A stretch of 64,000 nucleotides of DNA from Altica lythri (lineage: Eukaryota; Arthropoda; Insecta; Coleoptera; Chrysomelidae), in contig OZ034808.1 of assembly GCA_964028335.1 (NCBI GenBank), forward strand, positions 30,867,379 to 30,931,378. Direction: 5' to 3'. Numbering within the stretch: the first letter of the stretch is position 1; each line of letters opens with the position of its first letter. The notes beneath the pieces are model-generated. The model was not told the origin of the DNA and did not search any database. It was given only the letters and a program-made list of their open reading frames with translations. The position numbers were made by a program, and so were the translations under genes. Below are positions 22,761 through 33,960 of the stretch, piece after piece.

Positions 22761-23070
22761 AGTTAATAAAAGTGAACTCACTGATCGGAGAAGAGCCTTT
22801 ATGAAGTGATTTTCGTTTGTATGTATGAGCAAATAGGCTTCTACTTCTGCACTTTCTGATGTTTCAGGTATAGAAATTAAATTTTGTAATAATTGCCACA
22901 TAAATGTCCAAACATTTAATAATAGGCTACTTGACACATAACTAATTTCATACAATAAATGAGTATTTCTTACAGTATTTAGCTTACGAAAATGAAATAT
23001 ATCGATTTTAATAACTAAATGCGTAAGATTAATTTAAAAATTCAATTTAAAAAATGTGTTAATTTGAATC
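22761..23070. other. AT-rich spacer, nothing recognised
   Basis: Short AT-rich gap between the LINE fragment and the inverted-repeat element. No feature seen. Confidence 0.45.
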
Positions 23071-23682
23071 GCCGAAAACGCTGTCGGCCATGTTGTGACG
23101 TCATACAAATTGTAAACAAAACGAGTAATTTGACGTGGTGTTATTAAAAGTATAAATATTTCGATAAAAATTCCTTATCACGTTCTTCATTTATTTGCTT
23201 TATTGAAAAACAATAATAAATTCATTATGGACGTTGGTTTCACAAAAGCAGACAGCACAAATTTGCCAAAAATTAATACATTAATGGTTCGTACCTAATT
23301 TCTTTGCCGTGAATCCAGATTTCTGCTCTGCCGAGCTAAGAAATGTCAAGACTTCTATGTAAGTACAGTGCAGTTGTTAAATAGTAGACATAAAAAGGAA
23401 GAATGAGTGTATTTATTCTTTTCAGAAGGGATTCAAAAGTACCTACTCATTTATGTCATAAGTATCATAACCTCTGAATAATGTAACTAACATCTATTTG
23501 TATTCCTTAATGTGTTTTTGCATTCTCGGACGTTGCAATAACGATAATTACTGTATTTTTTATGGAAATTAGTTGAAATCATGTTTTTAAAGTAAAGTAA
23601 ACTGGAAAATTGTCCGGGTTTATGTCAAATGATTGTTTACAATACGTATGACGTCATAAAATGGTGGACAGCGTTTTCGCAC
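23071..23682. mobile_element. 612-bp terminal-inverted-repeat element of unknown family
   Basis: A roughly 50-bp imperfect inverted repeat brackets the segment. Left arm (23073-23125) contains GAAAACGCTGTC, TGACGTCATAC and ATTGTAAACAA, and the right arm (23628-23680) holds the reverse complement of each in order. The interior is AT-rich with no transposase. Target duplication is not obvious. A CRE-like TGACGTCA octamer is built into both arms. Confidence 0.75.
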
Positions 23683-23829
23683 CTACATGAAGAGATGGAT
23701 TTAAATTACAGTTTTGTGGTTTCATAGGTGTTGAAAAAATATAGTAATATTTTTTTTACCTTAGTAGCACAAATATTAACTATTTAGGACCTAGTTTAAA
23801 AAGGAGTCAACTAGCCTATTGGGGGTAAC

Positions 23830-24660
23830 AGATACACCTGCGACCTATAAGATCTATTGTGTCCCCCTTATAGCAGCTCTTCTAGTCCTATCTTTCTTGG
23901 AAAGTTTAGGATATCGTTGGGTTTCAAGTTAGGTAGATCTTCCTCTTCCTTTTTATATGACCCTAGGAATTTGTCCCTAGAATTACGTAATGCAATGCAT
24001 TCTGAGAGTATGTGTAATGAGATTTTATCCACTACCTCACGAAATCTGCAATTTGCTTCATCTTCCAAACCTAGTTTCTTTATGTGTCCTCTTAATCAAC
24101 AGTGCCCGGTTAATATTCCTGTTATAATACGGAGGTTTTTCTAATTAAGGTTAAGACAGCTGAGAGATCTCTTCTGGTTGTATTTTCCCAGGAGTGTCTT
24201 CGATTGTCTTAGTCCTTCTAGATCGTTCCAGCACTTGGATTTTTCGCTATCCACTTTTTTCTTAGTTTTTCTAAGATTGTAGTACTGCACAAGATGATCT
24301 TTTTTTGGAAGATTATCTGCTGTTACGTTTCCTTCTATTCCTATGTGTCCTGGAACCCATAAAGGGGCAACAGTGTTGTTTTGTCCTAGTTCATTTAGTT
24401 TGCCTAGGCATTCTTAGACCATCTTCGAACTGATTGTGTGTGAGTTGAGTGTTTTGATAGCTGCTTAACTTTCTGACATGATTACAATCTTTTGTCTACG
24501 ATAGTTCCTGTCGATATTAAATTCTATGCATCTTTCAATGGCACGGATTTCCGCTTAAAAAACGCTTGGGTATGCACCCAATAATGCTCTAAACTCTAAA
24601 CAAATACTAAATATTCATTAACGTCAGCTAATTCAGTCGTTCTGGGCCCATCGCAAATCA
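23830..24660 (-). pseudogene. LINE RNase H and C-terminal fragment
   Basis: Minus-strand translation gives, from 24560 downward: AEIRAIERCIEFN; a strand with SES; APLWVPGHIGIEGNVTADNL (RNase H active-site region); and then the open C-terminal piece 24068-23868 with REVVDKISLHILSECIALRN. The last is a degenerate form of the Cys-rich CRxCxEEEET..H..C tail seen intact at 57731-58009. Stops interrupt the RNase H portion. Confidence 0.75.
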
Positions 24661-24724
24661 TTCTGTACATGTTTTGGTGATCATCAAAAACAAATAAATA
24701 TGTTTGGAAATAAAAGCGTTTAGG

Positions 24725-25610
24725 AAATTATTTAATAGAAGCTTGTAATATTGGAGTTTTAGACCTTGTTTTTTTGCTATCAGTTATATTAGCAGCGAAC
24801 TGCACTAGTTTGGCACTATAGAATATCCTTTCAATCATCTGCGTAATCACTGACCGAAGTTGAAAATTATGATACGCTTTTATACGTTTGGCTAAAGCAG
24901 TCAGTACATTATCAATAATGATAATAAACACCTGCGTTTGATAAGGTTGAACAGGTGTTTTATTTTTTCCCCTTAAAATTTCTTAGTAATATTCCTCACA
25001 ATCAGTCAAATTTTTGGCCTTTGGATCAATATCGGAAAATGTAAATCGCATTGCTTGATAGTATCGTTGTAATGATTGATAAAGTGCGTATCCAGTGTTA
25101 AGGTTTTGATCAGCTGAGTGAAGCGAAGCAAGCATTCTAATCGACCGATTCTGTTCCATACATTGTCTTGATTCCCTTTTCCAATTTACTCATCGTTGAA
25201 GTTATTGCGTAAGCTTGGTTACAGCACTCTCTCTAGGTCATTGAAAAAGTGTCACAATTTTTTCTTGATTATAGTAAAACCACATATACCTGTGTAGCAT
25301 CCTCTCGGGTAACCATCTAAATTTTTTTTAATTCGAATTTAGTTATTTCTTAAACTATATTAGTAAAGACGACCCAAATGACGGGTACAAGCGGAAAAAA
25401 ATACTTGGAACAAATCGGTAATATCTTGTATTATCACTTATCTTAATCCAAGAGAAAGAAATTCTTGTACAACGTGAGTGTGCATCTTGTTTAAAATCCA
25501 TTAAGCGCTTCGTTCAAGAGTAATATTCTTGAATGAAGAATTTCTTACCCATCATTCTAGAATTACAGTTTATTGATGCAGGGTACTAAAATTTTAAATT
25601 GTATTCGTAC
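24725..25610 (-). pseudogene. fragment of a hAT-related (DUF4371/ZMYM1-like) transposase, tentative
   Basis: On the minus strand an open stretch, 24931-24728, reads VFIIIIDNVLTALAKRIKAY with preceding SIRMLASLHSADQNLNTG and YQSLQRYYQAMRFTF blocks. The pattern IDxxLxxLxxRI after a long helical region resembles the middle of DUF4371/zinc-finger-MYM-type hAT transposases. Frames are broken and no zinc finger or dimerisation domain is visible. Confidence 0.4.
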
Positions 25611-25799
25611 ATTTTCATAGCAATTTTTTCGTGGTAAGTTGTGTATGTACGTATATTAATTTAAAAAAAATTTCATGTCTTATCTAACTTTTACGCTCAG
25701 CATTGGTGCGTGGTGTCCACAAATGCGCGGGGTTCTTAGGATTTGCTACTCTTACTACGTGCATAATTCGCCACTGATATATATCTATATAGTTTTCAC

Positions 25800-26790
25800 A
25801 TTGTCAGTCCACTGCTGGATGAAAGCCTCTCCGGATGCCTTCCATTTCTGTCGATCCTGCTCAGTTCTTCTCCACGTTCGTCCCAGGGATCTGTGGAACA
25901 CAGAATCCCATCTACCATGCGGTCTTCTCCGGAGTCTACGGTGTTCTGGTGGGCGTCAGTCTATTACTCGTTCCGACCACCTTCCGTCGGTTCTTCTTGC
26001 TATATGCCCTGCCCAATTCCATTTCCATCTTAAAATCAACTCTATGATGTCTTTTACTTTCATTTAAGTACGAATCCATGTATTTCGTCTACGATCTCGC
26101 CGAGTGATACCCATTATTGAACGTTCCATACTAAGTTTTACGCTTTGCAGCTTTTAGATGGCTTTAGCTTTTAGAACCCATGTTTCACATGCGTATGTCT
26201 TACAAATAGAATACATTCGTTGAGTACTTTGCTTTTTAGACTAAGAGGAAATAAGAGGCATATTTGATTTAAATATAAGTCGGTTTCTTCAAACGCTGAC
26301 CATCCCTTTCTAATTCGTTGTGATATTTCTACATCTATATCTGTTTCAAGCGTGACGTGATGTCCATGGTAGACATAAGACTGCACAACTTCTAATGAGG
26401 ATTTCCCGATATTTACATAAGAAGAATTATCAAATTCTTTTCCCACAATCTTGGTCTTGTCAATATTTACCTTTAAACCAATATCCTGGCTTTTTAGCAT
26501 TAAATCCTGCAATAGATTTTTCAGTTATTTTTTGGATTGGGCAAGAAGAACTAGATCGTCCACAAATCGCAAATTACTCAGGCATTGTCCGTTGATGTTA
26601 ATTCCCTTATTCTCCCAATTCAGTGAACGAAACATGTCCTCTAAAGTCGCTGAAAATAATTTAGGTAAAATCGCATCACCCTGTCGCACACCTCTTGTTA
26701 AAGTAAATTGTGCCGATTTTCCATCCATTCTGATGATAAATGTTTTGTATCAGTTATATGTAAGTGGAAGGTTCTCTCTGATATAGTTTT
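25800..26790 (-). pseudogene. RTE-like non-LTR retrotransposon fragment (RT palm to C-terminus)
   Basis: On the minus strand GVRQGDAILPKLFSATLEDM and NLRFVDDLVLLAQS (RT motifs; the usual ADD is VDD here) lie at 26728-26525. GLKVNIDKTKIV and IRKGWSAFEE follow at 26512-26171. The tail near 26050-25800 reads WKWNWAGHIARRTDGRWSER and W.R..QDRQKWKA. This is the order of an RTE-type polymerase. The frame is shifted near 26515 and again near 26150. Confidence 0.8.
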
Positions 26791-26794
26791 TTTA

Positions 26795-27370
26795 ACTGTT
26801 ATTATTTTATTAACATTTTTTTACTACTTACAACTCTTATTACATTCAAAATTCTCCTCAATGACATCTCCATCCCTTATATATCCACTTCTCTGTTTTT
26901 TCCTTCTTGAATATTTGGTTGTCTTGGTTGCTTGTCTCGATTATTTCCAATTTCTTGGATGTTTGGTTGTCTTGGTCTCTTGTCTCCCTTAAATGCTATT
27001 TCTCATTGTTTTGTCCCTCTGGTCGGTTTCTATTCTAACTTGGTCTCTTGTCTGACTTAATTCCAATTTCTCATTGTTCTGTGCCTATTAGTTAGTTGTT
27101 TTTTATTCTAACTTGGTCAATTGCATCACTTAATTACAATTTATTCTGTTCTACCCCTCTTGGTTAGTTTCTATTCTATCTCAGCTTCATGTTGCTCTTT
27201 CGACCTCTTTGTTGGATCGACAATATTTTTTTCTACTGCTTGTAAGGCTTCTAGGTTTGGGTTCCTTTTATATTCTTTTTTATACTGTAACTCTTTTATT
27301 AACATTTTTTAACTACATACAATTATTATTACATAATCCATCTTAATGACATTTCCATTCCTTATATATA
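26795..27370. repeat. T-rich tandem/direct repeat block
   Basis: A segment of about 85-90 bp containing ATTAACATTTTTT, AATGACAT and CTTATATAT occurs at 26795-26885 and again at 27286-27369. Between them, shorter diverged units containing TTCTATTCTAACTTGGTC and CCAATTTCTCATTGTT repeat roughly every 80 bp. It may be the 5' part of the adjacent LINE or a local satellite. Confidence 0.6.
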
Positions 27371-27729
27371 AAAAAATCAAACAAATCATCCTCTTCTTAG
27401 CAACCCGTCTCCTAGTAACCTTCATATATTTATGACGTATCGATTTAGGCATAAAAGCATAAAAACATGTATGAAATCTCTGGTTGTCCAGTCAGGAATG
27501 GTGATATTTTACTTAAAGAATAGAAGCATATTTGTGAGAAAGGTAAAATAGATAAGAGTATTTTAAACAGATTTTGCCTACGGAATGTGGATATGTACGC
27601 TTACCCAACAATTATTATTAATTCATTTAAACATCTGTCTTTATCAACAATAACCAACCTTTCTCTGTTATTGATAGACCACCCAATAAACCAAAACGTG
27701 TTAGTCTCACTTTTAACGTATTTTTTTTT
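27371..27729. other. AT-rich spacer, nothing recognised
   Basis: No supported gene or element end. Confidence 0.45.
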
Positions 27730-27965
27730 ATATAGATATACATCCGAATACATTTAAACTGTTATAGTATCTTTCAAATCTGTTTCCGAACGTGAATTCA
27801 GCCTTAAAAAAAAGCTCGTGCAAGTCGATGGAAGAGTTGAAGAGAAAATTGGCAAAGTACCGAAAAGTTCTTACAAAAAAAATATGACTTTCATCATTGC
27901 TTTGACCAATGGAAATGAACAATGTATAGCGAGGAGTACATAGAAGGGCAGTACTCGATTATAAA
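27730..27965 (+). pseudogene. mariner-like transposase tail fragment, tentative
   Basis: On the plus strand the pieces YDFHHCFDQWK and YIEGQYS resemble the extreme C-terminus of mariner-type transposases (FxxxxxxWxxCIxxxGxYxE). Frames are broken and nothing of the DDE core remains. Confidence 0.4.
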
Positions 27966-28628
27966 ATAAATTTAAAAATAAAACTCTTTTTCATAAGCAG
28001 TCTTGTTATCTAATAGTCCCACCACTCTAATGTAATTTGATATTTAAAAGGCAACTATTATATCCCTCTAGTCGAATCTACTTGTAAAATTTCTGAAAAA
28101 GTATTATATTATTATAGATATTAAGAACTTCGACTTTTATGTATCAGGTTTTTAGTGCTATGAGGATGAAGAAGATTTTGTAGCCCGGAGGTGATGTATT
28201 ACAATTATAGTGGTGTTTCTATTCTCCCACATCAACAATTAACGCTATTAAAGGTAATAATTACCATTCCTGGAAATGTTAATTGTTGGTTAGTAATCGT
28301 CGACAAATTAAAATTGCACATTAATGTTTATAGTCACTAAGCCAAGATATTGAATATTTTACATGTACCATATTTCAAATAAGAAAAATACAAATCATTG
28401 TAGGTACCTTATAAAAATGGGTATTTTAAATTGCGGCAATTGAGAATGCAAGTTAATGAAAATGGCATTATAAAATTAAACAGAAGTTATGACTTATATA
28501 CACTTGTTGTTATTGTTAAAATATTTTATCAAGTATTGAAATGTATCTTTTAAAATAATTGAATTTCATAAAGCATGACACAATAGAATTAATGTAATCT
28601 CACCGTATATAGACAAAAATAGTAGGAT
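27966..28628. other. AT-rich intergenic DNA, nothing recognised
   Basis: No supported features. Confidence 0.5.
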
Positions 28629-28790
28629 TACTCTGCCCGCCACCTTTAAAGTTCTTTGTACCACATTTCGCTCCAGTTGCCCGACGTTTTTTGTGAGAGC
28701 TGATGAGCAGCGATACCAACTCTACCGATTTTCCAATAGAGCTACCGATTTGGGAAGTAATCTATACCAGTATAATTTTTCATCTATTTT
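28629..28790 (-). repeat. dispersed CGGTAGA-rich repeat, copy B (inverted)
   Basis: Contains GTTCTTTGTACCACATTTCG, GATGAGCAGCGAT and CTACCGATTT blocks, which are the reverse complement of 17395-17565 in the same order. The copies are clearly diverged. Confidence 0.7.
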
Positions 28791-28799
28791 GTAATTTAA

Positions 28800-29985
28800 T
28801 GTAAATTTACCATTTTTTAAAAAAATAAAAACTTTAAACTATAATTAGTTTTTTAAATAAAAAAAAAGTCAGTGACTCTTTGTCACTGGCACGATAGTTT
28901 TCAACAATATCGACAAAAATTTATAAATTCAATGGCGTAGAGATAATTAACAGATTAAGATTTATTTTAAAAATAAAGCAAAAATTCTTTGTCCCCAATT
29001 TACACAAAATATTATAATGTATTTTGTCTTGTTAACTTATTTATTGCAATATTTTCTCCATATTAGCAGTCTTACAAGTTTTAATATGAAAAAACTATAG
29101 GTAATAACTATTTTGGTCCTCCGTCCAGAAACAATACTATTAATTACTTCAAAATCGTCCGGAAAATGACATTTTCTAGCCTAGGCCGGCAAAGTAGCTT
29201 TTAGATTATCTAAAGAGATGGCGCTATGAGTTTAAATTTTAAGTCATCAAAAATACATAATGGATAATACAAATTTTAATTAAATTTATTTAAAAACAGC
29301 GTATAATATACTAAACTTACCTATAACTTTTTCTAAAGGTAAGCAGGATTCTAATTTACATTTAATTTCTCTCACAACTTGTATTATAAAATTTGACATT
29401 TATGTCAATTTACAACTACTTATCATTCGATTATGAAAATAGTTCATTGTCTCTGCTATTTTTATATAAAATTATTAGATATTAATGTTAATATTTTCAA
29501 TATAACAATTTTTACTGTGCTGCTTATTAGCACAGTATTTGTATGTATAAAAATTAAGGATCTTGAAATCGATTATCAGAAAATCATTCCTTATTACTAA
29601 GTCTTTTAATCGTGCAATAGATGTCAATAAACATCTAATCTTGTATGTCACAAAGTAAAAAGTTTTTGAATTTGTTGTGTTTGCAACATATGTTAATTAA
29701 AACACTAATAGCTGCTGAACACGTATATTATGTATCAAACAAGTTATTATACAACTATAATATTAACATCCAATGTGGCGCTTAGATACCCGAAGATCAC
29801 GTCATACCAGCTGACAGTCTGTCGGCTGTCTTCTAGTCACTGGTCTTACTTTAGGTAGCACAAGCCGTCAACTCTTGAACATAACAGAACTTTTGAAAAT
29901 ATTAAAAATTAGTCGGACCAAAAAATAGTGTGTGTTACACGTCCGGAAAATGTTTTTCAAGTGCTCGTATTGTTTCGCCTCGGTG
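28800..29985. other. AT-rich intergenic DNA, nothing recognised
   Basis: No gene seen. A more GC-balanced patch begins at about 29770 and continues into the next entry. Confidence 0.5.
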
Positions 29986-30234
29986 CTACGCACCCCGGCT
30001 ACACAACTTTACTCGCTCTTGCAAAATGTCCGTCCTTGTGTCACAAATAACTATTTTAACAAAACTTAGGTTATGATTGGGATCGAATAATTTAGCACTA
30101 CATTGCTTATGGGTTTGAAAATCTTGAAAATCAATCTGCCGACGGATAAATTGTCTTTCGAAGCAAACCCGAGTAGTGTATACAATTTTTCTTTCTTGTC
30201 GGTCGAATATTCCTAGCCAATGCGCGGCAAACAT
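29986..30234 (-). CDS. unidentified 82-codon open frame in a GC-balanced patch
   Basis: The frame starts at ATG 30234-30232 and ends in a stop next to 29986. It stands out because the surrounding DNA is far more AT-rich. Its residues (MFAAHWLGIFDRQERK, then several Arg/Gln-rich blocks) form a balanced, protein-like composition, but I recognise no family. The frame extends upstream without a stop for several codons, so it may be an internal fragment of a longer, possibly transposon-derived gene. Confidence 0.25.
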   Translation of the reverse strand: MFAAHWLGIFDRQERKIVYTTRVCFERQFIRRQIDFQDFQTHKQCSAKLFDPNHNLSFVKIVICDTRTDILQERVKLCSRGA

Positions 30235-30299
30235 CTCCTTTGTTTCTTCAAGGGAGCATCGACTGTAGAAAGGGATGTTAAAGTTTAGACCAGAGTAGG

Positions 30300-31500
30300 A
30301 AAGAAGAAAAAAGTTTTAATCACGTAACACTTCAATTTGTACACAATGGATAACTTTAAAAACATCGTTACAAAGACAAATTTCTACCTATTTCTTAGAC
30401 TGACTTTAATAAAAAATTAAAAATAGGTAATTTTATGAATCACTTAAAAAACATAACGCTCCGATTATAAAAATATAAGAAACTGTAGTAAAAGAACGAG
30501 ATCGACATTTTGATTCCTATTTACTATTCTTATGTTTTTCTGTCGGAAAATATTCTCGGCAGTAAAAAAGGGAAATCAATTCTCAGAAATTTTATATTTC
30601 TGTACTTTCCATATAGAAAAGTAGAATCTTGGCTCACATACTAATGAACAGTTTCCTTGCAGCGTTAGTCTAGACTTATAGCCTAAACCTCTATAAACTG
30701 CTATTGTACTTGATTAGAGAATGTGTGAGTTCTGTCTGATATTTTTTGGAAGTCTACTATTAAAATAGTCTGAATATATGATACGAAAACGATGTAATAG
30801 ATGCTTACTCAATATAGGATACATTCCTTAAGGTATAACTATCTCGAAATAGGTTGGAATTTCAACATTTATTATTGGGTATTATTTCTAATGCCGTTTA
30901 TGTAAATAAGTTGATGCTTGAAGTAATGTTTATATAATTAATGAGAATAAAAAATTTAGAAAATTGTAACACATTTCAATACACGTTGTTTAAAAAATAT
31001 TTGTTCACATTATGTTAAACAGGATTAAATGCTTTTCTAGAAGTATTGAATATTTAAACCATTAGATGAATATATTACTGTAATCATTTGTAAATTATAT
31101 CATCCTGTAGCTTTTGGCATCAAATAATATAACATATATTCTCATTAATTGTGAACACTAATCTCTGATTTACAAATTGACTAGTTTCTTTATTTCCACG
31201 GATGATCAGATGTAGTTAAGGCAGGATTATCTTCGAAATTATTAGACGATAAAATCCGTTTGTCAGAATGTATTTGTCTGAATGTTTTGTTCCACTTAAT
31301 AGAACTAAGCACATAACAAGATACGTTGCGAAGGATTTAATATTTAGAATTATTGCCTATTATATCGTAAATTAGATCTATTTTTTATTTAGTAAACTAT
31401 TTAGATATAGCGGAAGCATACAGAAAGTATTGTAATTATTCCATATATGATACATGTTATTTTTTTTATAAAATACCAGATGGTTAAATATACAGTCGAC
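30300..31500. other. AT-rich intergenic DNA, nothing recognised
   Basis: No supported features. Confidence 0.5.
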
Positions 31501-31557
31501 TGTTGTAAGAGTAAATGTATTGGAAAGAAATGAAAAAGGAGATCATCTTCTCCGAAG

Positions 31558-32088
31558 ATGTCAACTACACAACTTATTCTACTTACTACCAAAGACATTG
31601 AAGAAACATTGTTTGGTGAAAGCTATGCTAAACAACTTGACAATATTTTTTTTTCAAATGATACAATCTCTCGAAGAATTTCGTATATATATGCTGACAT
31701 TCAGGAGCAGCTTGAATCTCAGCTAATGGGAAAATTATTTGCTATTCAACTTGATGAAGTAACTTACTCCAATAATGAATCTCATTTAATTTGTTACATC
31801 AGATTCTGTAAAAGTATTACAATATGTGAAGAATTACAGTTTTGGAAATTTATTAACGAAGAAACTACAGCCGATAAATTATTCAGGATTACCTATACAC
31901 AATGCTGTGAATTTGATGGAGCCCTAGCCATGCCTGGTAAATTAAATAGTATGCAAGAGCTTATAAAAAAAGGAAGCTTCAGCGTCCAAGTCTCTAAGCC
32001 CTGGTCTAAATATTGTTTTGAAAGTAGTTAACTACATAAAAACTAGACAAAAATCTGGTGGGCACGCCCCACAGTTTGAGAACCGCTG
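31558..32088 (+). pseudogene. hAT (Buster/ZBED5-like) transposase fragment with right terminus
   Basis: The open frame 31558-32031 reads NDTISRRISYIYADIQEQL, then LFAIQLDEVTYSNNESHLI, then a CYIRF segment and CCEFDGALAMPGK. It follows the order of hAT transposases of the ZBED5/Buster type, where DGAxSMxGK is the second catalytic region. The C-terminal dimerisation half is deleted: the frame soon reaches a tail ending AGTTTGAGAACCGCTG (32073-32088). Reversed, this is CAGCGGTTCTCAAACT, the classic hAT terminus. Neither the left terminus nor the 8-bp target repeat was found. An internally deleted, 5'-truncated copy. Confidence 0.75.
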
Positions 32089-32214
32089 ACATAAGATATA
32101 CCGCGCGTACTCACGCAGTAACACAAAAACGCAAACTACTAGTAATAGTACTACTACTTCGTAGCTCTTCAACCTTTCGTGGGGCCTGGCTGACTACTAT
32201 TTACATACTAGTCT

Positions 32215-33960
32215 ACATTGTCACTCCCTCTAGTGAGTGATATCGTCCCGGTGGTCTTCTTCCTTGAGGGGTGGTTAGCCATGGTCATCTGGTTCCCGTT
32301 GGATGTCCCCTCCCCATCACAATCACTGTGCTTTTGCTTCCCTTACAATCTCCTGGTGTTTGTACGACTCTTTAAGTTCTGTGTTTGTTCTTATCCGGTA
32401 TCTCCTTCTATTTTTTTCCATGGTTGATCCGTATATATTTTCCTTAAGCCTTTTCGTTCGAAGAACCTTAAGTCTTTCTTCTGAGGTTTTTATCAGCGTC
32501 GAGATTTCACTTCCGTACAAAACTGTCGGTCTTATAGTGGTTTTATATATTTGTGAGTATCTTAGTTTTACTAGAAAAGTGCCTCGAGTTAAGAATGTTA
32601 ATTATAGCTTACCTACATGCATTTATTGCCTGTTGTTCTAAATCAAGAAATTGCTCCTTTGCTGCGATTATATAAATGTCATCTGCGAAGACTTCGAGAA
32701 CATCTGCATTTTGGATTCCGCTTTCCTCACTGCTTTATCTAGAACAATGTTGAACAGCAGCGACGAGACGTCGCTTCTCCTTGTTTTAGCCCTCTTGTAG
32801 TTTCGAACGCTCTTGATGTTGATAAGTCTACTTGGACGTGACTTCTAGTGACCTCTAGTATTTTCCACTGAAATTTTTGTCCATCTGATTAGTTTTTCTA
32901 GTATTAATATTTTAGCCCTTGAGTTTGACTCGAATTATATGCTTGCCTGAAGTCTCTAAATAGGTTATGTATCTATTGCTTGAATACCCATGTCTTTTTC
33001 AACATTTGTTGTACGGTAAATATTTGGTCAATCGTTAATCTGTTTCTGCTAAACCCACATTGATAGTCAAGTCATGCCATAAGGATATTTGCTAGTATTT
33101 TATACGATGTGTTAAGCAGCGATATATCTCTGTTGTTTAAGCATACCGTTTTATTCCCTTTCTTCTCTATTGGGTTTATGACACATTCGTTCCATTTTTT
33201 CTGATAATTGTTCTTCTTGCCATACCGTAGCGATCAATGGATCTAATTATTGGTATAAAGCGTCTCCACCGATGCCTTGTTGTTTTTGAAACTTTTAACT
33301 GCTAATTTTATCTCGGCGAAAGAGGACATCTCTACCAGTATGTCTGCTGTTAACCATCGGAGTGCTTTCCACGGTATGTGTGTTAAGGAGTTCCTTAAAA
33401 TAGTTCTTCCCGGCGTCTAAAATCTCCAATTCATTGGTTATCAAGGTCTCATCTTTCATTTCTAATATGTTTCCCGTTCTAGATCTTAAACCTTTTCTTA
33501 TGATGGACACCTAATTGTAGGATTTTTGTTACCTCCTTAAAAAATTCTTGATTTTAGCCTGATGGCTTTTGACATTTTCCTTCTAATTTGTTTGTATTGT
33601 GTCATATTTTGTTCTGATGGTTTTCTGGAACGCCAGTTCTCTTTGCAAAATTAGGTCTTTACTTTCTTGGTTGAACCATGCTTTGGCCTTTTCTTTGTCT
33701 TCTTCTTCTTCAGCCACTCTTCTGCTGCTTTTATTATTTTATTAAGTATTGCTGTTTCCAATACATCCAACTGTTTTTGTACGTTATTTGCCGTATCTTC
33801 TAATTTCAGTTTTTGCATATTATCTCGTATTTTTATTTGGAAAGATGTTCTGGTACTGGGATATTTTAATTTTTCTGTATTCCAGCTTGTGATCTTCTGG
33901 TACTGGAATATTTTAATTTTTCTGTATTCCACTTTGTGATCATCTCTGTGTTTTTTGGTT
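32215..33960 (-). pseudogene. non-LTR retrotransposon fragment, same clade as 20373-21060
   Basis: On the minus strand, from high to low coordinate: WFNQESK..L.QRELAF-like linker (33690-33610), KGLRSRTGNILEMKDE and LEILDAGKNYFKELLNTH (the segment just before RT, 33510-33295), broken RT pieces (33250-32700), KTTIRPTVLYGSEISTLIKT and LKVLRTKRLKENIYGS (32540-32430), and YRIRTNTELKESYKHQEIV (32400-32330). Several frameshifts and stops show it is dead. Confidence 0.75.
33850..33943. repeat. 47-bp tandem duplication inside the LINE fragment
   Basis: The block beginning CTGGTACTGGGATATTTTAA at 33850 is repeated at 33897 with a few changes. Because 47 is not a multiple of 3 the duplication shifts the LINE reading frame. 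Confidence 0.8.

Noticed and set aside
25675..26067. 130-codon plus-strand frame
   Set aside because: Antisense to the RTE-like LINE tail at 25800-26050.
33667..33939. Hydrophobic plus-strand frame that looks like a membrane protein
   Set aside because: Antisense of Lys/Asn-rich LINE sequence containing a 47-bp duplication; the apparent hydrophobicity comes from T-rich codons.
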